64,000 nt of DNA, from the NCBI RefSeq assembly GCF_022808645.1, contig NZ_JAKZKT010000005.1:102682-166681 (forward strand), given 5' to 3'. The position numbers and the translations under genes were made by a program. The stretch comes from Bacillus litorisediminis (GTDB lineage: Bacteria > Bacillota > Bacilli > Bacillales > JC228). The notes under the pieces were generated by a model, which saw only the letters and a program-made list of their open reading frames with translations, was not told the origin of the DNA and did not search any database. This document shows, one piece after another, positions 17,307 through 24,893 of the stretch (position 1 is its first letter; the number at the start of each line of letters is the position of its first letter).

Positions 17307-17444
17307 TTATTCTAGAGGTGTTAGATCTGAAAGTTTAACTAACTTAATATGTTCATCGTTTTTAATTTTACAGTACCCACTATCATATACCCAATGAATA
17401 ATATAAATTTTTGAATCGAATATAACTCTGCTTCCTTCTACCAA
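17307..17444 (-). CDS. Putative 45-residue protein of unknown function
   Basis: TTG start at 17444, preceded by a G-rich stretch (GGGGGG, 8-9 nt upstream) and directly after an in-frame TAG. The translation is protein-like and ends KLVKLSDLTPLE; the middle reads IFDSKIYIIHWVYDSGYCKI, a short beta-rich pattern. A clear terminator 34 bp downstream on the same strand supports transcription. I do not recognise the family. It could also be the surviving C-terminus of a longer gene. Confidence 0.45.
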   Translation of the reverse strand: MVEGSRVIFDSKIYIIHWVYDSGYCKIKNDEHIKLVKLSDLTPLE

Positions 17445-17627
17445 CTAAAAATGCCCCCCTAGTATCTGAATTTGAACCGTTATCCAACATATCAGAGAAA
17501 ACGTTTTATAATCAATTGGTATTTTTTAGGATTTTAGTACAGTTGAAATTGAGTTGAAGAATATGTAACAAACGTCTTCTTCGCTTGAAAAATGAATAAT
17601 GCCTTTTCTAATGGGGATTTTCCTTTT

Positions 17628-17643
17628 TATTGTACTAAAGGGG
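17628..17643 (+). repeat. Second copy of the 16-bp repeat
   Basis: TATTGTACTAAAGGGG, identical to 17178-17193 and in the same orientation, 450 bp away. Sequence on either side is not conserved. The interval 17445-17912 around it has no gene I can support; it also contains the repeat-like stretch at 17725-17835. Confidence 0.6.
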
Positions 17644-17724
17644 TTGCTGAATTAAAATTGCCTGTTTCTAATAATAAATTCTTTTTGTAGTTTAGAAAAA
17701 AACCAAGAGGTGATTAAAGATAAA

Positions 17725-17835
17725 GACTGTTTTCCAAAGCTTTGTGTTTTTTATATCGTAGACTTCCACTCCAGGTTGACGCTCTATTCGGGTGTAGCTT
17801 AGTCTCACGCTATTCCCGCTGGAGTCACGCCAAAA
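17725..17835. repeat. Probable dispersed intergenic repeat of Bacillaceae
   Basis: The reverse complement reads GGCGTGACTCCAGCGGGAAT..., followed by GGAGTGGAAGTCTACG, resembling the GACTCCTGCGGGAA-type intergenic repeats I recall from many Bacillus genomes. It has inverted GGAGT/ACTCC segments and no open frame. Assignment is from memory and needs a genome-wide search. Confidence 0.45.
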
Positions 17836-17912
17836 TGAGAAAAAGACCCAGTGAATAATCAACACTTGGGTCGTGTTAAGTCGGTGTTAGCGCTTTTGTT
17901 CCTAAAAATATG

Positions 17913-19043
17913 TTAATCAATTGATCCAGTTCGCTTAATTTCCACCTTTATATTTGGTTTTATTTTTAGTATAGAGTAATTTTGTCTTAAATCTCCTTCA
18001 GTTAAATGGGAATACTTTCTTACACTTCTTATTTTTCTTCCGATGCCAATGGGGTCAGTATTTAAATTTTTTAATTCCTCAAGTATATATCCAAATTCTT
18101 TGTTTAGGGCTTCACCAATTAGTTGCTCCGTCTTGTTTAGTGAATCTTTATTTTTCAAAGAAATAGTGGGTTGGGATTCTAATATTGAAACGGATATCGT
18201 TGCATTTAAATGCACAAATTCTTCGTTCTTTATTTCAATGTTTCCTTTGTACTTTATCGGATGAAGTGTGATCTTATAAATATCACTTTTAGGAAGGTTG
18301 AGTTTTGCCATATCCCTATTCTCTAGTTCACCAGCAGGAATCTCTACAGTTATATCACCTAAAAATGCCTTATTATTTGTGAATAATTTTAGATAAAAGG
18401 TGTTTATCAACGAAATAGACCCCACAATTTTATCATCTTTGAATAATGCAACACCACTTATAGAAGGTGCAGCCCCATTTGCATTTTTAATCATGGGTAG
18501 TGTAGGATCGATTCCAATTTCATATAGTGTAGTTATAAAATCATGTAAGTTGGAGTTGACTAACATTTCTTTCTTTTCGTGTTTATCCAATAGTTGATAG
18601 ATATAGGATCCCATTTCGGGATATTCTTCATAGTTTGTATTGTTAATCGTCTCCTCAGCATTATCAGTAATGGCCAAAAAAATTAAAGAACCGATACTAC
18701 TATCTCGTTGCATAGTATCCAGAAAAGAAGAAATTCCTACTGTTTCTGCCATATTTTTATTAAACAGTATGGTTCTTAATTGACCAGACGTAATGTCATG
18801 GCTTGTCTGTTCCTCTAGTTTTTGTCTGATTTGTTTACTAGTCGTTCCCTCAGCAGAAAGAGTTACACTTGTCTTTTCTTCTTTTCGGTCAAATTGTAAC
18901 AAACTGATAGTGCCTTTGTATGTATTGTCATCAAGCAAGTCAAAACCAATAATCGTTGAAATCCCTTGCATTTCTATTATTTTTTCAGGGGCCATACATG
19001 CAGTACAAAGAAGAGAACACAGCAGAATAACAATTTTTTTCAT
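17913..19043 (-). CDS. Ger(x)C-family germinant receptor lipoprotein (C subunit)
   Basis: A 376-residue protein with a short signal peptide and lipobox LLCTAC (Cys16), then the GerAC pattern: QGISTIIGFDLLDDN and SVTLSAEGTTSKQIRQKLEEQTSHDI near the N-terminus, GVALFKDDKIVGSI in the middle, and the C-terminal lobe NKTEQLIGEALNKEFGYILEEL. It is the outer-leaflet lipoprotein subunit of a spore inner-membrane germinant receptor. It begins 4 bp after gerAB's stop, with GGAG upstream of ATG 19043, and is the last gene of the A-B-C operon. Confidence 0.92.
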   Translation of the reverse strand: MKKIVILLCSLLCTACMAPEKIIEMQGISTIIGFDLLDDNTYKGTISLLQFDRKEEKTSVTLSAEGTTSKQIRQKLEEQTSHDITSGQLRTILFNKNMAETVGISSFLDTMQRDSSIGSLIFLAITDNAEETINNTNYEEYPEMGSYIYQLLDKHEKKEMLVNSNLHDFITTLYEIGIDPTLPMIKNANGAAPSISGVALFKDDKIVGSISLINTFYLKLFTNNKAFLGDITVEIPAGELENRDMAKLNLPKSDIYKITLHPIKYKGNIEIKNEEFVHLNATISVSILESQPTISLKNKDSLNKTEQLIGEALNKEFGYILEELKNLNTDPIGIGRKIRSVRKYSHLTEGDLRQNYSILKIKPNIKVEIKRTGSID

Positions 19044-19047
19044 TCTT

Positions 19048-20142
19048 TCAACTCCGTCTGGAACGAGTATTGATTTTTGATTTTATAATGGTTATTCCAT
19101 ACAAGAAAATCGGATAGATAAACCACAGAAAAAATCCAATTTTGCCAATTTGATCAAAAAAATAATTATTATCTACTCTTTTAGTAATTAAAAAACTGCA
19201 GATAAAAGGGATAATGGAGATGAGCCATATTCCATATTTCTGTTTTATATGAAAAATCTGTTTAATACCCATGGAAGAAATATACAGAGTGATACATAGG
19301 TTTGGAAAAATAACTAAAATCCATAATGGAACCGCAACAAATTCAAAGCGCTCAATAAATGGAAAATGGACCGTGCTAATCATGCTGACAACAGGCCATA
19401 CATTCTTCTCTAATTCTTTCGCGCTAAAAAATAGAATAGAAACAACAGTTGTTATTAAAACAAGAATGGTCGTAAACCAGACTGCTATTTGACTAAACAG
19501 CTGTAGTTTATTTTTCTCCTTTATAAATGGAAAAATAAAAAATAACGTCTCGAAACCTAACATTGTATAACTGCTCTTGAAAACTCCTTTCATAATTTCT
19601 GAAGGAGTTGTCGTCATAATAGGTAAAATCCTAGTTAGGTTTATGGTTTGAAGTGGTTGGTACACAACAAATAGCAGCCATATAGTCAATAAAAAGGATA
19701 AGAAGCAAACACCGGTCACTACTCTAAATCCGCCGGATACAGCATAAATGGTTAATATTAATAAAGCCAATACCCCGACCCATTCATAGACACCTTCATA
19801 TCCCCATGTTAGTGACAACTCGACATAACTAATGGTAATCGAATAATGGACGGCAATAAAGTAAATGACAATAAGGAAGTTAAAAATACTACCAATCAAG
19901 CGTCCGAATATATGTTCATGAATTTCAAAAAGAGTACCACCTTCATTTTTTTTTAGGATAGAAATCATTAACCATGTAATCAAGCTAACGAATAAACCAG
20001 ATAGTAAAATGGATATCCAAGCATCTTTTTTTGATTCTAGATACACAATTCTTGGAACTCCAAGAATTCCCATACCAATTTGCGAAGTGTGTATGATATA
20101 AAACGCCATAAAGGCGTTAACAAATCGTATATTTGATTTCAT
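19048..20142 (-). CDS. GerAB-type germinant receptor permease subunit (B subunit)
   Basis: A 364-residue protein of the amino acid/polyamine/organocation superfamily with about 10 transmembrane helices; the N-terminal SQIGMGILGVPRIV motif is typical of spore germination permeases. In GerA-type receptors this subunit binds the germinant, often an amino acid. ATG 20142 is preceded by GAGGTG 4-5 nt away; the frame itself opens at a TTG overlapping the gerAA stop, so the genes are coupled. Confidence 0.92.
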   Translation of the reverse strand: MKSNIRFVNAFMAFYIIHTSQIGMGILGVPRIVYLESKKDAWISILLSGLFVSLITWLMISILKKNEGGTLFEIHEHIFGRLIGSIFNFLIVIYFIAVHYSITISYVELSLTWGYEGVYEWVGVLALLILTIYAVSGGFRVVTGVCFLSFLLTIWLLFVVYQPLQTINLTRILPIMTTTPSEIMKGVFKSSYTMLGFETLFFIFPFIKEKNKLQLFSQIAVWFTTILVLITTVVSILFFSAKELEKNVWPVVSMISTVHFPFIERFEFVAVPLWILVIFPNLCITLYISSMGIKQIFHIKQKYGIWLISIIPFICSFLITKRVDNNYFFDQIGKIGFFLWFIYPIFLYGITIIKSKINTRSRRS

Positions 20143-20150
20143 TTTGCACC

Positions 20151-21632
20151 TCAAAATTCATCTAAATCTGTTATATTTCTTAATCGCTCCTTTAGGCGAA
20201 TGGAGTCTTTTGGTCGATTTACTAACGGTCGCCTCATATAAAAATGGTGGGGGAGACGTATTAAAAAATATTGCAAATCTTTCATTCTTAGCGGATATAG
20301 AGGTGCAAGATAAGGTTTATTTAAAGAAGTTAATTTTAACAAGTGAACCATTAGAATACATATACCAAAAATGATTCCATTTAACCCCCAAACACCTGCT
20401 AAAATAATGATTGGAAATCTAGCAATTCTGACAGCAGTGCCCATTTCATAAATAGGAGCCGAAAATGCCCCTAATGCACTAAATGCAACAATGATAATTA
20501 AAATATTGCTAGTTAATCCTGCCTCAACCGTTGCTTGGCCAATGACAATACCTCCTACAATTCCCATTGTTTGTCCTACTTTTGAAGGAAGGCGGGCACC
20601 AGCTTCTCTAAGTAACTCAATTAACAATTCTAGTAAGAGTGCTTCTAATAAGGGCGGAAAAGGAACTTGTGAACGTGATTGTCCAATGATAAATAACAAT
20701 TTAGATGGTATGAGTTCAAAATGATAAGTCATGGCAGCCACATAAATGGGTGTTAAAAAAAGAGAACCTACCATAGCAAATAATCGGATAAAACGGATAA
20801 ATGTACTTAAAGACCATCTCAAATAGATATCTTCTGTTGATTCGAAAAATGAGAAAAAATTAGCTGGCCCAATAATGGCTACTGGGCTACCATCTATAAA
20901 AACCCCAATTCTGCCGTTTAAAATCGAATAGATGAACCGATCGGGAAGCTCGGTTAAAATAAATTGTGGAAGTAATGAGTAATGATTATCTTCTAGGCAT
21001 TGAGCCAAAACGGAACTGTCATTTATATTTTCCGTTTTTAATTGATTAATCCTGTCCTTAAGTATCTGAAGAGTGTCATCGTTCGCAATATCTTTTATAT
21101 ATACAATTCTTACTTGCTTTTGAACGCGTTCGCCAATTTTTATTTCATCCGTGCACAAATTATTATCTTTTAGATTTTGTCTTATTATCTTAACGTTAGA
21201 AGTTATTGATTCAGTAAACGAAATTTTAGGTCCATATACTAACGATTCTGTTTCTGCTTTCTCGATGGAGCGTTCAATGGGATTTGCGCAGTTCACCATG
21301 AATCCCTTTTTCTCTTCTAAGAAATAAATATAAGCAAATCCATTTAATAGGGAAGAGATAACTTCTTGTTCCTCTATATTTACCATTATTTCTTCTATAG
21401 GAATGTTTTTCATTAAATAGGTGTAATGTAAGTATTCTACAGAAAGTTGTTCAATGTATTTAATGACATATTCATTTAGAATCTCTGGCTTAATTAAATT
21501 CTTCATGAAAATAATATGAATCCCCACTTGTCCAGCTTCAATCTTTCGACAATTCAAGTCGGGTGATTCATTAAGAATCGATTTAATTTTTTCATAACCT
21601 GGCAAGCTCTCATTATTATGACGCTCTGTCAT
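20151..21632 (-). CDS. GerAA-type germinant receptor ion-channel subunit (A subunit)
   Basis: A 493-residue protein with a hydrophilic N-terminal half (to about residue 240) and a membrane half with five or so helices. The conserved blocks RIGVFIDGSPVAIIGP, PSKLLFIIGQSRSQVPFPPLLEALLLEL (read as adjacent pieces) and GGIVIGQATVEAGLTS are those of GerA-family A subunits, which form oligomeric channels. ATG 21632 has AAGGA about 10 nt upstream; a TTG at 21650 is the alternative. First gene of the leftward ger operon, transcribed in the same direction as the transposase but separated from it by a terminator. A SigG promoter was looked for and not identified with confidence. Confidence 0.93.
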   Translation of the reverse strand: MTERHNNESLPGYEKIKSILNESPDLNCRKIEAGQVGIHIIFMKNLIKPEILNEYVIKYIEQLSVEYLHYTYLMKNIPIEEIMVNIEEQEVISSLLNGFAYIYFLEEKKGFMVNCANPIERSIEKAETESLVYGPKISFTESITSNVKIIRQNLKDNNLCTDEIKIGERVQKQVRIVYIKDIANDDTLQILKDRINQLKTENINDSSVLAQCLEDNHYSLLPQFILTELPDRFIYSILNGRIGVFIDGSPVAIIGPANFFSFFESTEDIYLRWSLSTFIRFIRLFAMVGSLFLTPIYVAAMTYHFELIPSKLLFIIGQSRSQVPFPPLLEALLLELLIELLREAGARLPSKVGQTMGIVGGIVIGQATVEAGLTSNILIIIVAFSALGAFSAPIYEMGTAVRIARFPIIILAGVWGLNGIIFGICILMVHLLKLTSLNKPYLAPLYPLRMKDLQYFLIRLPHHFYMRRPLVNRPKDSIRLKERLRNITDLDEF

Positions 21633-21893
21633 TCTTAACATTTCCTTCAACGTTTTTTATAGTGTCTGTTAAAAAAATTAGTTTATACAGAAAATAGTAT
21701 TTATTTTGGTTAAAAGAAGAATAAAATATGATTTTATCAAGTGAGTGTTTATCCAAAAGTTTGTTAGTTGCTGGTACTTTTATCTATATTATTTTATGTT
21801 ATGGAAACAATCTTCCTTATTACATCCGTACAATGGGTCAGTGTTTTAGTTTGTGAATAAATGTACTTAAAGTAAAGGGTGCTTTAGTTTAAC

Positions 21894-21927
21894 AAAAAGA
21901 GCTTGAGAACAATCCCAAGCTCTTTTT
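21894..21927. terminator. Terminator between the transposase and ger operon
   Basis: AAAAAGAGCTTG (from 21894) pairs with CAAGCTCTTTTTT (to 21927), with a short AT loop. It abuts the transposase stop codon and separates transposase transcription from gerAA, about 260 bp further left. The interval 21651-21893 holds no gene; it should contain the ger promoter. Confidence 0.85.
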
Positions 21928-23868
21928 TCATTTAAAATAAATTATATCTTCGAAACTAAATTGCTTGTCCACAATGCCTAATCGTTGAGCAGGGGTTTGT
22001 TTCTTACTCCCCATTTTCATCGGTTTGCAGAAGTTGTAATACGTTCTTAAAATCGTCACCATATACTGAGCATACTCTGGGTTGAGGTTAGCGTAGATAT
22101 AACTTTTCTTATCACCCCGAGCTGTTGTCAGTGGTCTTTCTAAAGAAGAAATTCTTCTTCTAACAAGTTGAATAAAGCTATTTACGGAGTGATCATTTAC
22201 ATTCATAATCATTTTTGCAATATCACTTGGTTCGCAGGAAGATAAGTCAGTCATACAATCTACTGTATGAAAGCCTCTATCCTCTGAAGCAAGTGGGTGT
22301 ACTAGAGGGTTATCTTTGTGAACTCTATAACGTAAACCGTCCTTAATTTTCTCTTCTGAAAATTCATGTCTATGGAGAACTTCTTCTAGGTAATGACTAG
22401 GTAATGTCCGTAAGTTTCTTGTTTTATATCCTTTTGCATCTCCCCATTCATGGAGATGATTTTTTGCATCCTCAAATTCCATCTCACACTGTTCTCTGCC
22501 TTTAGTCTTATCAGATCGGGTAATAAAATGGTGAGCATCACTTAACCTGATTTCGTTCGTAAAGACTCGATAGAAGGCATTTCTTATTGATTTATCATCA
22601 TCAGTGATTAATCTCCATTCTTTCGCATTGACAAGTTTCTTTATTAACCAAAAATGAGCAGTATTTGTATAACCGACATTAACATGCAAGCCGTCAACAT
22701 ATTGGCCACGTTTCTTTATTTTGTTTAGTTCATACTTATAGCCCCCTACATCCTCTGTATCATTATCAGTCGGTTCTTGTGGATAATACGACCATTCTAA
22801 TCTGTCGTTTTTCCGACAGAATGTATTTAAGTGATCTTCTTTATAAAGGATGGTGTCCCTTTCTAGATCTTCCAATGTAATGTTCGAATCATATGCAATA
22901 TCTGAACGAAAAACATACCGTGAAGAAGCATCTGCCGTTACCACGAGATAGGTCTGTAATTGCCTCTCAACTAACCCTGAATATTTCTTAGCTTTTTGCC
23001 CTTTGTTTATGACGTTATTTAAATAGTAGTTCATCTTGTCCGTATTGAGCCAAACCTCGTTAAATTCCATCCTTTTGAAAGGTTTTGTTTCATATCGTTC
23101 TAAAAACTCTAGGCAGCGTCTATAAAGCCATTTTAATTTGTGGTAATAGGTACTATTACCAATTTGTAAAATCTCACAGGTACGTTTAATGCTTCCTTTT
23201 CCTACAAGTAATCGGGCAAAGGTAGGGAGTATTTCATTTTTCTTCTGATGATAAGTGGTTGACCTTTCTCTAGTCGGCAAAACATTTGTGTACGTGTTGC
23301 ATGTTTTGCATTGATATTTGTGTGATCTTGCTTTGTTTTCCCCGCGACTATAAAAATTCTTTGGGTCTTTAAAGGGTGTGGTTGAAGAATCCGCACAACC
23401 CTCCTTATGGAACTGATAATCTGGTTCTATATCTAGTACGCTTCCTACCAGAACTAATCTTTTGATTTCCTCTGCAATCGACCAGTTTGAAAAAGGAATA
23501 ACACTGCAATTATGGCTAGATTCATCAACTAGTGGGTTATCGTTGCAATTTAGTTTTTTGTGGTAATTATTAGATCCAGCTATCTTATATCTGCTAGGTT
23601 TTCCTTTAATCGATTCAAATTTCTTTTGCTCTTTACCGAAATTATGACAGAAAGGGTTGATGCAGTAATTGTATTGAATAGAATGTGTTTGCCCATTAAG
23701 TGTGAATGTTGTTGGTAAGTACATCATAGGGTTATAACGGAAAGCAAATTTTCTAGGTTCTAACTCTTCATAGTCTTTGTGCCTTTCTTCAATTTCAGAA
23801 TCAGAAACTGGTGTGCAAACATTTACAATCACATCATCCTTCGTCGCCAATCTTTTCAACTTTGCCAT
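21928..23868 (-). CDS. Large DDE transposase with zinc-finger and InsA-like domains
   Basis: A 646-residue protein. Residues 65-125 contain a Cys/His cluster (Cys69, Cys74, then NCNDNP and HNCS). Residues 180-260 look like an InsA module: KYQCKTC (Cys187, Cys190), then a helix-turn-helix stretch (GSIKRTCEILQIGNSTYYHKLKWLYRRCLEFL). The catalytic region has candidate acids in LNTDKMNY (Asp277), VVTADASSR (Asp313) and LITDDDKSIRNAF (Asp423-425); the C-terminus TPAQRLGI is common in DDE enzymes. It is far longer than IS1 InsAB (about 230). ATG 23868 follows GAGGG. It is the only transposase in the element. Family placement is inferred, not searched. Confidence 0.8.
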   Translation of the reverse strand: MAKLKRLATKDDVIVNVCTPVSDSEIEERHKDYEELEPRKFAFRYNPMMYLPTTFTLNGQTHSIQYNYCINPFCHNFGKEQKKFESIKGKPSRYKIAGSNNYHKKLNCNDNPLVDESSHNCSVIPFSNWSIAEEIKRLVLVGSVLDIEPDYQFHKEGCADSSTTPFKDPKNFYSRGENKARSHKYQCKTCNTYTNVLPTRERSTTYHQKKNEILPTFARLLVGKGSIKRTCEILQIGNSTYYHKLKWLYRRCLEFLERYETKPFKRMEFNEVWLNTDKMNYYLNNVINKGQKAKKYSGLVERQLQTYLVVTADASSRYVFRSDIAYDSNITLEDLERDTILYKEDHLNTFCRKNDRLEWSYYPQEPTDNDTEDVGGYKYELNKIKKRGQYVDGLHVNVGYTNTAHFWLIKKLVNAKEWRLITDDDKSIRNAFYRVFTNEIRLSDAHHFITRSDKTKGREQCEMEFEDAKNHLHEWGDAKGYKTRNLRTLPSHYLEEVLHRHEFSEEKIKDGLRYRVHKDNPLVHPLASEDRGFHTVDCMTDLSSCEPSDIAKMIMNVNDHSVNSFIQLVRRRISSLERPLTTARGDKKSYIYANLNPEYAQYMVTILRTYYNFCKPMKMGSKKQTPAQRLGIVDKQFSFEDIIYFK

Positions 23869-23878
23869 AAGTTAACCC

Positions 23879-24127
23879 TCATTTCGAGTTGGTTTTTACC
23901 TTATCTTCGATACCCATTCTTTGCACAATCCGTTTGTTGTTTCTTTTTTCTTCAATCCATGTAAGAAATTTCTTATCTGTAAGTATGTTAGTTAAGAAGA
24001 AATCAACCGTGTCACTTTCGGATTTTTCCGCATACTCGGCGTATTGCTTGACGATTTCTCTTGTCCGCTCTGAGATTTCCCAGCTCACTCTTTTAGCATT
24101 TTTGTTTTCTGGTTCTAAGTACCGCAT
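23879..24127 (-). CDS. Small ribbon-helix-helix-like protein, transposase partner
   Basis: An 82-residue protein when started at ATG 24127 (GGTGG 6 nt upstream); in-frame starts at 24166 and 24184 would add 13 or 19 residues but have no ribosome binding site. The pattern is one beta strand (KRVSWEIS), a helix (ERTREIVKQYAEYAEKSES) and a second helix (DTVDFFLTNILTDKKFLTWI), as in CopG/Arc DNA-binding folds. It ends 10 bp before the transposase start, so both are co-transcribed. It may bind the transposon ends or repress the transposase; that is inference. Confidence 0.65.
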   Translation of the reverse strand: MRYLEPENKNAKRVSWEISERTREIVKQYAEYAEKSESDTVDFFLTNILTDKKFLTWIEEKRNNKRIVQRMGIEDKVKTNSK

Positions 24128-24283
24128 ATGTATCCACCAAACTTTCGTTCGTATTTTCGTAACCATAATAGCACTAGAAATCACAACACTACAATATATA
24201 TTTCAGTATTGTGAAAATAGTAACGAATTATACTATGAATTGAGGTATTATTTTATAAAAAATACTTATTTCACAATAAAAAG

Positions 24284-24321
24284 AGGCACACGAATTCACT
24301 TACGAATTCGTGTGCCTTTTA
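24284..24321. terminator. Bidirectional terminator at the right end of the transposon
   Basis: AGGCACACGAATTC (24284-24297) and GAATTCGTGTGCCT (24304-24317) form a perfect 14-bp stem with a 6-nt loop, flanked by A5 left and T4 right. It shields the transposase operon from outside transcription. Confidence 0.88.
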
Positions 24322-24337
24322 CAGTGTGTTTTTAAGT

Positions 24338-24364
24338 TTTTGCACTCCAAAACGGAACTACTTA
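24338..24364 (-). repeat. Right terminal inverted repeat of the transposon
   Basis: Reverse complement of the left repeat with one mismatch in 27 bp; it ends exactly where the right copy of TTCTAAAGAG begins. Confidence 0.88.
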
Positions 24365-24388
24365 TTCTAAAGAGGCGTTCTCCTTTTT
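24365..24388. terminator. Right target duplication and right half of the disrupted qoxD terminator
   Basis: TTCTAAAGAG (24365-24374) is the second copy of the target duplication. It overlaps the arm AGAGGCGTTCTCC (24371-24383), which is followed by T6 and would pair with GGAGGGCGCTTCT at 16482-16494. Confidence 0.8.
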
Positions 24389-24400
24389 TATACAAGTATA

Positions 24401-24643
24401 TTAGATTTGAGGAATTTTTGTATCGTCATCTTTTCCCTTTGTAATCATTTCTTCAGTGACAACAAGAAAGACTCCCATAACAAAGATAAACACAGCGCCC
24501 ACAATTGTCCCAATTCCAATTGGTGCCAACACACTGTAAGTGCTTACAGAAAACCCGATTATAAAAAGAATGATTCCTAATGTAAGGACTGTTCCACCTA
24601 CGACCTTTACTGCATTCAAAATCTTTACTTTGTTGTCCATCAT
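24401..24643 (-). CDS. Small membrane protein of unknown function, convergent with qoxD
   Basis: An 80-residue protein with two hydrophobic helices (about residues 10-32 and 37-61) and a charged tail (EEMITKGKDDDTKIPQI). ATG 24643 has AAGGAGG 6 nt upstream; ATG 24649 would overlap that site. It was originally separated from qoxD only by a shared terminator. Its promoter region contains TTGAACTTTTTTTGTC, similar to ATGAACTTTTTTGTC upstream of qoxA, so linked regulation is conceivable. I do not recognise the family. The interval 24650-24865 otherwise holds only its promoter. Confidence 0.7.
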   Translation of the reverse strand: MMDNKVKILNAVKVVGGTVLTLGIILFIIGFSVSTYSVLAPIGIGTIVGAVFIFVMGVFLVVTEEMITKGKDDDTKIPQI

Positions 24644-24666
24644 TTCCATCCTCCTTATATACTTAT

Positions 24667-24695
24667 ATTATTCACCTTGTTCACAAAATCGTCAA
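24667..24695 (-). promoter_or_regulatory. SigA-type promoter of the small membrane-protein gene
   Basis: On the minus strand: TTGACG (24695-24690), 17-bp spacer, AATAAT (24672-24667). It lies about 24 bp upstream of the start codon. Confidence 0.7.
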
Positions 24696-24865
24696 ACTTT
24701 TTTTGAACTTTTTTTGTCTATTTTCCATTTTAATTGACATTTTCAGCAGACGTGTATTGAAACAAAAAACCAGTCATGTGGCTGCTGCAGATTTTTACGC
24801 ATGTACGGAAACAATACCAATACGTCCGAAACCGGATCCCTCTCTAAGAACCTGCACATTCATAC

Positions 24866-24893
24866 AAAAAAGCCCTCATCATTAAGATGAAGG
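24866..24893 (-). terminator. Terminator of the UMF1-family transporter gene
   Basis: On the minus strand GCCTTCATC pairs with GATGAGGGC, followed by T6. The stop codon (24882-24884) lies in the loop, as in thrB. Confidence 0.8.

Larger units (their letters stand above)
16501..24364. mobile_element. 7.86-kb transposon carrying a gerA-type germinant receptor operon
   Basis: Both ends are visible. The 27-bp terminal inverted repeats differ at one position (starting TAAGTAGTTCCGTTTTGGAG), and the element is flanked by 10-bp direct repeats TTCTAAAGAG, the expected target-site duplication. Contents from left to right: a bidirectional terminator, a 119-residue membrane protein (plus), a 45-codon ORF (minus), degenerate repeat sequence, gerAC, gerAB and gerAA (minus), a terminator, a 646-residue zinc-finger DDE transposase and a small ribbon-helix-helix-like partner (both minus), then a bidirectional terminator. 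The chromosomal flanks are qoxD and a convergent small membrane-protein gene. Transposition by the encoded enzyme is inferred; the boundaries are direct observation. Confidence 0.87.

Noticed and set aside
21633..21760. SigG (forespore) promoter for the ger operon
   Set aside because: TGTATA and CACTATA-like sequences exist, but spacing and -10 match are poor; not safe to annotate.
16501..24364. Classification as a Tn3/Tn1546-like or Tn7-like transposon
   Set aside because: There is no Tn3-type transposase, resolvase or tns gene set; only one InsA/DDE-like transposase is present and the duplication is 10 bp rather than 5.
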